Below, one piece after another: positions 43,446 through 51,427 of a stretch of 64,000 nucleotides of DNA. Both the position numbers and the translations under genes were made by a program. This DNA is from Imperialibacter sp040222385. GTDB taxonomy: Bacteria > Bacteroidota > Bacteroidia > Cytophagales > Cyclobacteriaceae. The DNA lies in the NCBI RefSeq assembly GCF_040222385.1, contig NZ_JAVKDF010000014.1, positions 121,242 through 185,241 of the forward strand, written 5' to 3'. How positions within the stretch are numbered: position 1 is the first letter of the stretch; every line of letters starts with the position of its first letter. The notes below the pieces were generated by a model. That model ran no database searches. It was not told where the DNA came from and saw only the letters and a program-made list of their open reading frames with translations.

Positions 43446-44936
43446 ATGGACTTGCCAATTATTGATCTGGCCATCTTCTTCCTTTACATGCTGCTGATCA
43501 TCGGCTTCGGCATCTCGTTTTCGTTTCGCAAACGAACCGCCGAAGACTACACCCTGGGCGGCGGCAGGCTACCCGCCTGGGCGATTGGCATGTCCATCTT
43601 CGCTACGTTTGTCAGCAGTATCAGCTTTTTGGCGTTGCCAGGCAACGCCTACATGGGCAACTGGAACGGCTTTGTCTTCAGCCTTTCCATCCCTTTGGCA
43701 GCCATAGTAGCTGTAAAGTATTTCGTGCCTCTTTACCGAAAACTGCAAAGCGAGTCTGCGTACTACTATCTGGAGCAACGCTTCGGCCCCTGGGCTGGCA
43801 CCTACGCTTCCGTTTGCTACCTCCTCACGCAACTGGCCCGCATGGGTGCTATTATGTACCTGCTGGCCCTACCCATGAATGCCCTGCTTGGTTGGAGCAT
43901 TCCCCTGATCATTGTGGTGACAGGTATCAGCGTGATTGTATACGCCTCACTTGGTGGATTTGAGGCGGTAGTCTGGACGGACGCCATCCAGGGTATCATT
44001 CTCATTGGCGGTGCGCTAGCCAGTCTGCTGGTGATCATGTTTTCCATGCCCGAAGGACCGGGCCAGGTGTTCACCATTGCCTCCGAAGCTAACAAATTCA
44101 GCCTGGGCAGCTTCGACTTCGACTTTACCACCTCCACTTTCTGGCTGCTGCTGATTTATGGCCTGTTCATCAACCTGCAGAACTTTGGCATCGACCAGAA
44201 CTATGTGCAGCGCTACCTCAGTGCCCGCACGCAAAAAGAAGCCGAGAAATCAACCTGGCTGGGGAGCTTGTTGTATGTGCCGGTATCGCTGCTTTTCTTT
44301 TTTATCGGCACAGCCCTGTTTGCTTACTACCAGGCCCAGCCTGAGCTATTGCCCGCCGATTTGCAAAGCGCAGGCGATAAGGTATTCCCGTATTTTATTG
44401 TCACCGGCTTACCGACGGGCCTAACCGGCCTGCTGATCGCTTCCATCTTTGCAGCGGGTATGAGCACAGTCTCTACCAGCATCAATAGTTCCGGCACCGT
44501 TATTCTGTCCGACTTCTACAAAAAGTTCTTCAATAGAACACCCAACCAAAAAGAGTCTATGCAGGTATTGCGCAACGCCTCATTTGCCATGGGTGGCAGC
44601 AGCATTTTTGTGGCCCTGGCCCTCAATGGCGTCACCAGTGCGCTTGATGCGTGGTGGGCCTTGTCGTCCGTCTTCAGCGGTGGTGTGCTAGGCCTCTTCC
44701 TTTTGGGTGTGATCTCCAAAAGAGCCAAAAGTGTGCATGCGGCTATTGGTGTGGTAGTAGGTGTGCTCGTGATCCTGTGGCTGAGCCTGTCACCCGTATT
44801 CTTCACCTCCGACGGCTGGCTGGCATTCAAAAGCCCCTTCCATGCCAACCTCACCATCATTTTGAGTACGACGGCGATCTTTTGTGTAGGGTTTGGGCTT
44901 TCAGCTTTGCTTCAGGGTAAAAATAGTAAGGCCTGA
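43446..44936 (+). CDS. Sodium:solute symporter (SSS/SLC5 family)
   Basis: A 496-residue transporter with about 13 membrane helices. The start MDLPIIDLAIFFLYMLLIIGFGI is followed by the SSS landmarks RKRTAEDYTLGGGRLPAW and MSIFATFVSSISFLALPG. AAGMSTVSTSINSSGTVILSDFY, with the Na+-site serines, lies at about 338-360. SSS proteins take up sugars, amino acids or sialic acid with Na+ at the inner membrane. Its place after a NanA/DapA-type aldolase suggests uptake of the aldolase substrate. It ends the operon and is followed by a bidirectional terminator. Confidence 0.9.
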   Translation: MDLPIIDLAIFFLYMLLIIGFGISFSFRKRTAEDYTLGGGRLPAWAIGMSIFATFVSSISFLALPGNAYMGNWNGFVFSLSIPLAAIVAVKYFVPLYRKLQSESAYYYLEQRFGPWAGTYASVCYLLTQLARMGAIMYLLALPMNALLGWSIPLIIVVTGISVIVYASLGGFEAVVWTDAIQGIILIGGALASLLVIMFSMPEGPGQVFTIASEANKFSLGSFDFDFTTSTFWLLLIYGLFINLQNFGIDQNYVQRYLSARTQKEAEKSTWLGSLLYVPVSLLFFFIGTALFAYYQAQPELLPADLQSAGDKVFPYFIVTGLPTGLTGLLIASIFAAGMSTVSTSINSSGTVILSDFYKKFFNRTPNQKESMQVLRNASFAMGGSSIFVALALNGVTSALDAWWALSSVFSGGVLGLFLLGVISKRAKSVHAAIGVVVGVLVILWLSLSPVFFTSDGWLAFKSPFHANLTIILSTTAIFCVGFGLSALLQGKNSKA

Positions 44937-44999
44937 GATCGCAGTTTTTTGGATCAATCTGTATTTCTGGGGTGTTGAATGTTTCGTGTGTGGCTAAAT

Positions 45000-45064
45000 A
45001 AAAAAGCAAAACTGGTTCAATGCGTCTCGCCCGGCCGGGTTAGGCTTGGACCTTTTGCTTTTTT
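45000..45064. terminator. Bidirectional hairpin terminator between convergent genes
   Basis: A12-like arm AAAAAAGCAAAA (45000-45011) pairs perfectly with TTTTGCTTTTTT (45053-45064), and the pairing continues inward (GGTTCAA with TTGGACC). The loop contains the palindrome CCCGGCCGGG. A run of T follows the stem on both strands, so it can stop transcripts from the symporter gene and from the SRPBCC gene. Confidence 0.82.
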
Positions 45065-45134
45065 ATGACCACTCGAGATGTTGGGGTTGGAAGGTAATCC
45101 CCCATATTTTTCAATTGATCCAGTTTTTTGATTT

Positions 45135-45611
45135 TTACATATTGAGCACAATGCGCCACTTATCAGACTCAGCATATTCCTTAATAGCCAAATTCCGTTG
45201 CTTCAAAAGGTTCTGCATATACCTCTTAAGCACAATCGAGTCAAATACTTTCCCAAGGATGCCAAGTGGCGAATCATAATCAAAACAGTCCCGCATTTCA
45301 GTTTTCCCATCAACATCCCTGAAGTGGTGTTCATGACGGAATCTCTTGAAAGCACCCTCCACCATCTCGTCCACAAAGAAATTCGGTGATTCAAATTCCG
45401 TGACCTTTGTCGTCAGTGTTTGCCTGATGCCAAAGTGCCTTGCCCTCCAGGTCACAGTTTCACCCAAACCAATAAGGCCCGAAGTTACGCCCGCTATCGC
45501 TTCCTCGCCCGTTTGACTGGTGGATATCTTATGCAGATCGATACTTCTCGAAAGATCAAAACACCTCTCAATAGGAGCGGCAATTACCATCTTTATCTGA
45601 ATAATTGGCAT
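45135..45611 (-). CDS. SRPBCC family protein
   Basis: A 158-residue START/Bet v1-type helix-grip domain. The ATG at 45611 (MPIIQIKMVIAAPIERCFDL) is the usual start of this family. A longer reading to 45662 adds an unlikely tail. Typical segments are LGETVTWRARHFG, FVDEMVEGAFKRFRHEHHF and MRDCFDYDSPLGILGKVFD. These proteins bind hydrophobic ligands in a cavity, and no catalytic residues are evident. It stands alone between the symporter operon and the paired outer-membrane genes. Confidence 0.87.
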   Translation of the reverse strand: MPIIQIKMVIAAPIERCFDLSRSIDLHKISTSQTGEEAIAGVTSGLIGLGETVTWRARHFGIRQTLTTKVTEFESPNFFVDEMVEGAFKRFRHEHHFRDVDGKTEMRDCFDYDSPLGILGKVFDSIVLKRYMQNLLKQRNLAIKEYAESDKWRIVLNM

Positions 45612-45810
45612 AACAGTTTTCCAGGTCGTCAACAATTTAAGGTTTTCTGGGCATGTCTTCACTCATGACCACTGCACTTCACACCCGGCATCACCGCCCA
45701 CGACCGGAAAGTGGTCGGCAAAAAAATCGTATAATAAAACCAAAAAAACAGCTTACTCAAGGCAAAATTATATCATGCTAGCTATTATTGACCTTTCAAT
45801 ATGAAGTTAC

Positions 45811-47082
45811 ATGAAAAAGCTACAACTATTCCTGATTCTATCAGTTTTGTCATTTCCACTTTTCAGTCAAAAAAACTTTACTGAAGGCTTTATCGTCACT
45901 CTGGCCGGAGACACCATAACAGGCAAAATCAACGAGAAGGATTTTTATCTCAACTTCTCTCAATGCCAGTTCAAGGCCGACCAGGGAGATCAAGTGGTAA
46001 AGTATGCGCCAGGAGAGATTGCCGGCTTTAGTATTGAAGGCCTTAATTTTTTTATTTCTGAGAGTATCACGGAAGTAGATCCGGATCGTCCTATGAAGTT
46101 CATAGAAGTACTTGTGATAGGACAAACATCACTATATAGATATAAGGACCTTTTCATCTTCAAAAAGGACACGCTCTCCTACCTCGTATTAGAGGCCCTG
46201 CCAGTGATAAAAGATCAGAACGGCTTTGATACGAATACTAAAGCCAATCTGGTCCACCTTGGCATTCTAAACTACCTTTTTCAGGACTGCCCGGAGATTG
46301 ACCTCTCCCCATCGAGAACGAATATCAATCGGGGTAAACTAATTAGCTTGACTAAGCAGTATAACGCCTGCAGGGGATCAGACTACGAAGTGGTTTTCAA
46401 GAAGAAGTTTGCCAAACTAGCCCCTTCTGTCTATACCGATTTTGGCCAGATGCAAATGCGATTTGACTACTCGAGCAACGAAAATGGGGATGAATCACTT
46501 TTAGGGAGTGGGCCTCTGAAAAAAACTATTCATCAAACCGGTTTTGCGATTGGTATTCTGCTTCCCCGAATTAGTGAGCGATTGATGATAGAATTGGGGG
46601 TCAACTTCTCGCACTTCGATTATTCTTTTAGCTACGATGTTCCCTACAATCTCGGAGGTGGCAACATTGGAGAGGCATCAAATGAAGTGACCATCGACGG
46701 GAAAATGACTAAAATCCCACTAGTGGCTCACTATGAACTTTTTTCAAAAAGTAGAATCACGCCATATGTCCGTGCGGGTGTAATTGTCAGATCAATACAG
46801 TATGCAGAGAGCATTGGAAGAAGTCGATATTTTCAATACGAGAGCTATTATAAGGAAGATTACTACGATTTTGAGCCCGCAATTATCCTGCCTGGCTTTC
46901 TCGGAGCCATTGGACTGGAAGGAAGGCTCGGCAAACACATAGGCATTTTTGGCCAGGTGCAGGCAAATATATTTGGCGACAGGGCCCAGTATAATAATAT
47001 TGATAAAAGCGGAGAGCTCAACTTAAGTTTCAAAATGATAAGGCAAGACTATCTCGTAGGCTTTGGCATTCGGGTGCGTTAA
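45811..47082 (+). CDS. Outer-membrane beta-barrel-type protein, tandem copy 1
   Basis: 423 residues with a signal peptide (MKKLQLFLILSVLSFPLFSQ). The N-terminal third is a small beta domain (GFIVTLAGDTITGKINEKDF). The C-terminal half looks like a small outer-membrane barrel: QTGFAIGILLPRISERLMIELGVNF, ITPYVRAGVIVRS, HIGIFGQVQANIF and the closing YLVGFGIRVR. I cannot name a function. The next gene is a close paralogue, and the first 170 bases of the two are nearly identical. Confidence 0.8.
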   Translation: MKKLQLFLILSVLSFPLFSQKNFTEGFIVTLAGDTITGKINEKDFYLNFSQCQFKADQGDQVVKYAPGEIAGFSIEGLNFFISESITEVDPDRPMKFIEVLVIGQTSLYRYKDLFIFKKDTLSYLVLEALPVIKDQNGFDTNTKANLVHLGILNYLFQDCPEIDLSPSRTNINRGKLISLTKQYNACRGSDYEVVFKKKFAKLAPSVYTDFGQMQMRFDYSSNENGDESLLGSGPLKKTIHQTGFAIGILLPRISERLMIELGVNFSHFDYSFSYDVPYNLGGGNIGEASNEVTIDGKMTKIPLVAHYELFSKSRITPYVRAGVIVRSIQYAESIGRSRYFQYESYYKEDYYDFEPAIILPGFLGAIGLEGRLGKHIGIFGQVQANIFGDRAQYNNIDKSGELNLSFKMIRQDYLVGFGIRVR

Positions 47083-47378
47083 TCACTCATCCCTTATTTG
47101 CATCGGCTGGGTAGACTTGTGCATGCCTTATTTCTATCTCTCACCGTGCTATGATGTGAGTCTTTACATGCAATCATTTTGAATACTTTTCAGACGCATA
47201 ATTAGTTAAGCGAACAGGCCTGTCAGGTCTTCACCAAACGATCTGGCATACAACTCCTGAAGCGCTTTCGGGAAGGCCACCTACCAAAAGAATACATCAA
47301 AAAAAGCAACAAGTAATCATGAAGAGGGGATTATATTGCCTTCTGTTAACTATTATTGGCACTTCAGTTCACAATTAC
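47083..47378. other. Gap between the tandem outer-membrane genes
   Basis: 296 bp without a convincing gene. The last about 60 bp resemble the region before copy 1 (shared TATTATTG and TTACATGAAAAAG), so the duplication includes upstream DNA. A 24-codon reading on the minus strand (47206-47280, ending LYARSFGEDLTGLFA) looks faintly coding and could be a gene remnant. Confidence 0.5.
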
Positions 47379-48656
47379 ATGAAAAAGCTACAACTATTCC
47401 TGATTCTATCAACTCTGTCATTTCCACTTTTCAGTCAAAAAAACTTTACTGAAGGCTTTATCGTCACTCTGGCCGGAGACACCATAACAGGCAAAATCAA
47501 TGAAAAGGATTTTTATCTCAACTTCTCTCAATGCCAGTTCAAAGCCGATCAGGAAGATCAAGTGATAAAGTATGCACCGGGAGAGATAGCAGGCTTTAGC
47601 ATCGAGGGCCTCAACTATTTTATCTCTGAAAGCATTACGGAGGTAGATCCTGATCGCCCCATGAAGTTCATAGAAGTGCTTGTGACAGGCCGAACCTCGC
47701 TATATAAATACAAGGAACACTTCATCTTCAAGAAGGACACGCTCCAGTATATGGTAATTGAAAGTGCGCCCATGATAAGAGAACAGAACGGTGTCTATAC
47801 CAATGCCAAGGCTAACCTTGTGCATTTCGGCATTCTCACCTACCTGTTTCAGGACTGCCCGGAGATTGAGCTATCGCCATCGAAAACCAATATCAATCGT
47901 GATAAACTTATTAGTCTGACCAAACAATACAACACCTGCCGAGGATCAGACTACGAGGTAGTCTTCAAAAAGAAACCAATAGCCAGGCTTGCGCCTTCTG
48001 TGTACACCGACTTTGGCCAGATGAAGCTAGCATTCGATTATTCAGGTAACACCACTGGGGACGAAACCTTGCTAGGCAGTGGCCCTATAGAAAGTTCGAT
48101 TCGCCAAACCGGTTTTGCCATCGGTATATTACTTCCGAGAATTAGCGATAGATTGATGGTAGAGGTAGGAATGAACTTCTCGCAATTTGACTATTCGTTT
48201 TTGCATAACGTACCATATGTTTTCCCTAATGGAAACATTGCAGAAGCAGTAAACGAAGTGACTATCGATGGAAAAATGACAAAAATCCCGCTAGTGATTC
48301 ACTATCAACTATTCTCGAAAAGTAAAATCACACCCTATATCCGAGCGGGCATGATCCTTAGATCAATGAAATACGGGGCCAGTGCCGGAAGAAAACGGTA
48401 CGTACAATATGAAGGCTACTACGAAGAAGACTATTACGAATTTGAGTCGGCAAATCTACAGCCTGGTTTTCTGGCAGCCGCTGGGCTTGAAGGAAAGCTA
48501 GGAAGGCATATAGGTATTTTTGGCCAGCTTCAGTTCAACACTTTCGGGGATGCGGCCCGATATGACAATAATGAAGAAGGCCGAAGCCGACAAGTTCTTA
48601 ACTTCAAAATGAAAAGAAATGACTATCTGATAGGTTTTGGCATTAGGGTTCGATAG
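47379..48656 (+). CDS. Outer-membrane beta-barrel-type protein, tandem copy 2
   Basis: Start taken at the ATG 47379, which aligns exactly with the start of copy 1. A longer reading from 47319 adds 20 unrelated residues. The 425-residue product is collinear with copy 1: signal peptide ending LFSQ, GFIVTLAGDTITGKINEKDF, the FQDCPEIELSPSKTNIN segment, barrel strands such as QTGFAIGILLPRISDRLMVEVGMNF, and the end YLIGFGIRVR. Protein similarity remains high throughout, while DNA similarity drops after the first 170 bases. Function unknown. Confidence 0.8.
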   Translation: MKKLQLFLILSTLSFPLFSQKNFTEGFIVTLAGDTITGKINEKDFYLNFSQCQFKADQEDQVIKYAPGEIAGFSIEGLNYFISESITEVDPDRPMKFIEVLVTGRTSLYKYKEHFIFKKDTLQYMVIESAPMIREQNGVYTNAKANLVHFGILTYLFQDCPEIELSPSKTNINRDKLISLTKQYNTCRGSDYEVVFKKKPIARLAPSVYTDFGQMKLAFDYSGNTTGDETLLGSGPIESSIRQTGFAIGILLPRISDRLMVEVGMNFSQFDYSFLHNVPYVFPNGNIAEAVNEVTIDGKMTKIPLVIHYQLFSKSKITPYIRAGMILRSMKYGASAGRKRYVQYEGYYEEDYYEFESANLQPGFLAAAGLEGKLGRHIGIFGQLQFNTFGDAARYDNNEEGRSRQVLNFKMKRNDYLIGFGIRVR

Positions 48657-48722
48657 CCCGCCACGGCTGGACTGGCTTGTCAGGATTTGACTGTGGTGTC
48701 TCGCCGCTTGATTCCGGTCCTC

Positions 48723-48740
48723 GGGTGTGTCTTCACACCC
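48723..48740. repeat. Perfect 18-nt hairpin repeat, copy a
   Basis: GGGTGTGTCTTCACACCC is a perfect 7-bp stem with a TCTT loop. It lies in a 125-bp gap between convergent genes. The identical hairpin recurs at 62103-62120, again between convergent genes. Confidence 0.8.
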
Positions 48741-48760
48741 GTTCACAAATCACCGTTCCA

Positions 48761-48778
48761 GAGTGTGTCTTCACACCC
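48761..48778. repeat. Hairpin repeat, copy b with one mismatch
   Basis: GAGTGTGTCTTCACACCC differs from the copy 20 bp upstream by one base (A for the second G), leaving a mismatch in the stem. It ends 3 bp before the stop of the minus-strand methyltransferase gene. Confidence 0.7.
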
Positions 48779-48781
48779 AAC

Positions 48782-49963
48782 CTAATTCACCCTCTCCGCC
48801 ACCACCAACACCTTCCCACTCCCCACCGTTACTCCCATCACAAAACCCTCCTCACCCTCCTTCAGCTTCAGGCGCTTTTGCAGCTCCGCCGCTTCCAGGG
48901 GAAAGTTTTTGCTCATCACATGGGCTTTGGCAAAAGGCAGCTTCAGGCTCTTTAATTCTTTCGAAGAAAAAGGCAACACCTCCAGCACCCGGAAGGTCCT
49001 GCCGGGGAAGTCGGGCACCAGCGTGGCCGACGTATATAAATGTGTATTGGGGTGCAGCTTCTTCAGCCCATAGCGGGCCGCCACGGTTTTGTAAGCGCCC
49101 GATTTGGTTATGGCCACGTTGGGGTCGTAAATATAGGCCTCCGGTTCACCGAAACTCACTCCAGCCGATGCCTCCTCTTCCAGGCTAAAGCGCAGCACAG
49201 TTTCCTTCCCTCCCTGCACCTGCCAGGCTTCTATCTCCACCGGCCTGTCGCTATTGTCACACACAAACAGCACCTCCTTGCATTCGTTGTTCACAGCCAG
49301 CACCAATACCTTGCTCACGCTGCCCAGGTCACGAATGCCCTGCTGAATGTCGATCATCGGCGATGCCTTGATCAGCACGGTGGTGGCCCTTTTCAGCAAC
49401 TCCGGCATCAGCTCCACCACATCCGGTGTGCTGTCGCTAAAGCCAATCGCTCGCTTAGCGCCAACCCGGCGGTCGGGGTCGATATAAATAAGGTCGAAAG
49501 AATCTTTGTTGGTGGCCAAAAATGCCTCAGCGGTGCTTTGCACCACCTGCAAATGCTGAGCGCCCAGCACCCCAAAATTGTGCCTGGCCAGCGCACACCT
49601 TTCGGCGTCGGCCTCCACATACACCCCTTGTTCAAAAGACTGGGAGAAAAAAAACGTGTCCACGCCCGTGCCTCCGGTCAGGTCGGCAAAGGACTGGCCC
49701 GCCCAGCGGGCCGCTTTGAACCGGGCCGTCGTTTCCGACGAGCACTGCTCCAGCGCTACGCCATGGGGAAAAATAATGCCATCCCGGCCAAGCCAGGATG
49801 GCAATTTGTCTTTGGCCTTTTGTCGGGCCTTTAATTGAGATGCCAGCAGGGAAGCACTCACGCCCCCCGGCAGGTTCTTCTGCAAAGCAAGCTTCGCCGG
49901 ACTGTCCGTAGCATGGGCCTTCAAAAAAGCCTGAACGTCCGGTTGGCTCAGCGCATCAATCAA
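48782..49963 (-). CDS. THUMP-like class I SAM-dependent methyltransferase
   Basis: 393 residues. The SAM-binding motif I is FADLTGGTGVDTFFF with the acidic end of strand 2 in GVYVEAD, and motif IV is FDLIYIDPDRR. The C-terminal about 100 residues fit the THUMP-like domain (VLEVLPFSSKELKSLKLPF, HVMSKNFPLEAAELQKRLKL). Such proteins probably methylate RNA, with target unknown. The start is a TTG at 49963 that overlaps the asd stop (TTGA), suggesting coupled translation. The extra N-terminal reading up to 50125 is only an alternative frame of asd. Confidence 0.87.
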   Translation of the reverse strand: MIDALSQPDVQAFLKAHATDSPAKLALQKNLPGGVSASLLASQLKARQKAKDKLPSWLGRDGIIFPHGVALEQCSSETTARFKAARWAGQSFADLTGGTGVDTFFFSQSFEQGVYVEADAERCALARHNFGVLGAQHLQVVQSTAEAFLATNKDSFDLIYIDPDRRVGAKRAIGFSDSTPDVVELMPELLKRATTVLIKASPMIDIQQGIRDLGSVSKVLVLAVNNECKEVLFVCDNSDRPVEIEAWQVQGGKETVLRFSLEEEASAGVSFGEPEAYIYDPNVAITKSGAYKTVAARYGLKKLHPNTHLYTSATLVPDFPGRTFRVLEVLPFSSKELKSLKLPFAKAHVMSKNFPLEAAELQKRLKLKEGEEGFVMGVTVGSGKVLVVAERVN

Positions 49964-50952
49964 AATACCAGATTGGCTCCCACCAGATACTCGGCAATTT
50001 GCACAGCGTTCGTTGCCGCCCCCTTGCGCAGGTTGTCCGCCACTATCCACATATTGATCGTGTTCGCCTGCGACTCGTCCCTGCGGATGCGGCCTACAAA
50101 CACCTCGTCTTTGTTGTGCGCCCAAATCGGCATCGGGTAAATATTCTTCGACGGATCGTCCTGCAGCACCACACCCGGGGTATTGCTCATCAGGTCACGC
50201 ACCTCGGCCAGGTCAAAGTCCTTAAGGAACTCCACGTTCACTGCCTCGCTGTGGCCGCCTACCGTAGGCACCCGCACCGTGGTGGCCGTCACCTTAATGC
50301 TGTCGTCGCCCATAATTTTGGTCGTTTCCTTCACCATCTTCATCTCCTCTTTGGTGTAGCCATTTTCGAGGAACACGTCAATGTGCGGCAGCACATTCAT
50401 ATCTATCTGGTGAGGGTATACCTTCGGCTCCGATTTTCCGGCCCGCTCGGCCATCATCTGGTCCACGGCTTTTACGCCCGTGCCCGTCACTGACTGGTAT
50501 GTACTCACCACCACTCGTTTTATTCCGTATTTCTTATGCAAAGGCGCCAGCACCATCACCATCTGAATGGTGGAGCAGTTGGGGTTGGCAATAATGCGGT
50601 CGTCGATGCGCAGCGTGCTGCCATTGATCTCCGGCACCACCAGCTTTTTGGTAGGATCCATCCTCCAGGCCGACGAGTTGTCGATCACGATTGTGCCTGC
50701 CGCCTCAAACTTAGGCGCCCACTCCAGCGACGTGCTGCCACCGGCCGAAAAAATAGCGATATCCGGTTTTATGTCCACCGCCGTTTGCATGCCAATCACG
50801 CTGTACTGTTTACCCTTGTATTTTATTTGGGTGCCGACACTGCGTTCCGACGCTACCAGGTACAACTCATCAAAGTGGAAGTTCCTTTCTTCCAGCACTT
50901 TCAACATCTCGGAGCCCACAAGCCCTGTGGCCCCTACTACCGCTAATTTCAT
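49960..50952 (-). CDS. asd: Aspartate-semialdehyde dehydrogenase
   Basis: 330 residues from the ATG at 50952, which directly precedes the NADP-binding MKLAVVGATGLVGSEML. The longer reading to 51267 runs through repeat-rich noncoding DNA and is not credible. The active-site Cys is in IIANPNCSTIQMVM, and the general-base His is in VGGHSEAVNVEF. It reduces aspartyl phosphate to aspartate semialdehyde in the cytoplasm, for lysine, threonine and methionine synthesis. The length is typical for the family. Confidence 0.94.
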   Translation of the reverse strand: MKLAVVGATGLVGSEMLKVLEERNFHFDELYLVASERSVGTQIKYKGKQYSVIGMQTAVDIKPDIAIFSAGGSTSLEWAPKFEAAGTIVIDNSSAWRMDPTKKLVVPEINGSTLRIDDRIIANPNCSTIQMVMVLAPLHKKYGIKRVVVSTYQSVTGTGVKAVDQMMAERAGKSEPKVYPHQIDMNVLPHIDVFLENGYTKEEMKMVKETTKIMGDDSIKVTATTVRVPTVGGHSEAVNVEFLKDFDLAEVRDLMSNTPGVVLQDDPSKNIYPMPIWAHNKDEVFVGRIRRDESQANTINMWIVADNLRKGAATNAVQIAEYLVGANLVF

Positions 50953-50978
50953 GATAATTGTTTTTGAATACTGAGGTG

Positions 50979-50986
50979 CAAAAGTA
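50979..50986 (-). promoter_or_regulatory. Candidate -7 box of asd
   Basis: TACTTTTG on the minus strand matches TAnnTTTG, 26 bp before the asd start. No clear -33 TTG is found at the expected distance. Confidence 0.38.
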
Positions 50987-51280
50987 AAAGAAATCATTAA
51001 AGCCCAGCGAGTTTGGGTCATGATAATGAGAGAATGGTAGGGGGATTTTTTGATGTGGGCGTGTCTACGGAGCAATAGAAAGGCCGTCCACCTACCAAAG
51101 CCCCCATAACACACCGTCACTTCGATTCCGACGAAGGAGGGAGCCGACGTGGAACGGAGTCCCCCGACCTGGCAGCAGGCTGTACAGAGGTAGCCGGTCG
51201 TCTCAATCGGCAGGCTGCACATCACTAAGGGCCACGCTCCCAACCGCATTTCGACTGGCACGCCCACTTACCCGGGTTTT

Positions 51281-51357
51281 ATATGCCATACCTACGGCAC
51301 TCACTGAACATTTGCAGAAGGTCAGAGGTTTTTACCGGCATTCCGTCCCTACGGGCC
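51281..51357. repeat. Dispersed palindromic element, copy A
   Basis: Begins ATATGCCATACCTACGGCAC and ends ATTCCGTCCCTACGGG. It has the same order, spacing and near-identical ends as 54685-54760. Both ends are imperfect palindromes. The middle about 35 bp is less conserved. Confidence 0.7.
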
Positions 51358-51427
51358 TCTTCTTCTGCGAAACTCCATTACGCTGCGGTAAACCCCCGGT
51401 TAGTCATGTGTCAACAAAAAAACTGAG

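Larger units (their letters stand above)
50953..51427. other. 475-bp noncoding gap with dispersed repeat pieces
   Basis: No credible gene. It holds the asd promoter region, a segment of the type CGTCACTTCGATTCCGACGA at 51116-51135, the 15-mer GAGCCGACGTGGAAC at 51141-51155 (present inverted at 54592-54606), and a dispersed element at 51281-51357. Confidence 0.7.

Noticed and set aside
47206..47280. 24-codon minus-strand reading ending LYARSFGEDLTGLFA
   Set aside because: It looks faintly coding, perhaps a remnant of a lost gene, but is too short and has a stop right before its GTG to annotate as a gene.
49964..50125. N-terminal extension of the THUMP-like methyltransferase
   Set aside because: It is an alternative frame inside asd, with Arg/Gly-rich content typical of shadow translation.
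50953..51267. N-terminal extension of asd to 51267
   Set aside because: The added 105 residues come from repeat-rich noncoding DNA; MKLAVVGATGLVGSEML at 50952 is the usual start of the enzyme.
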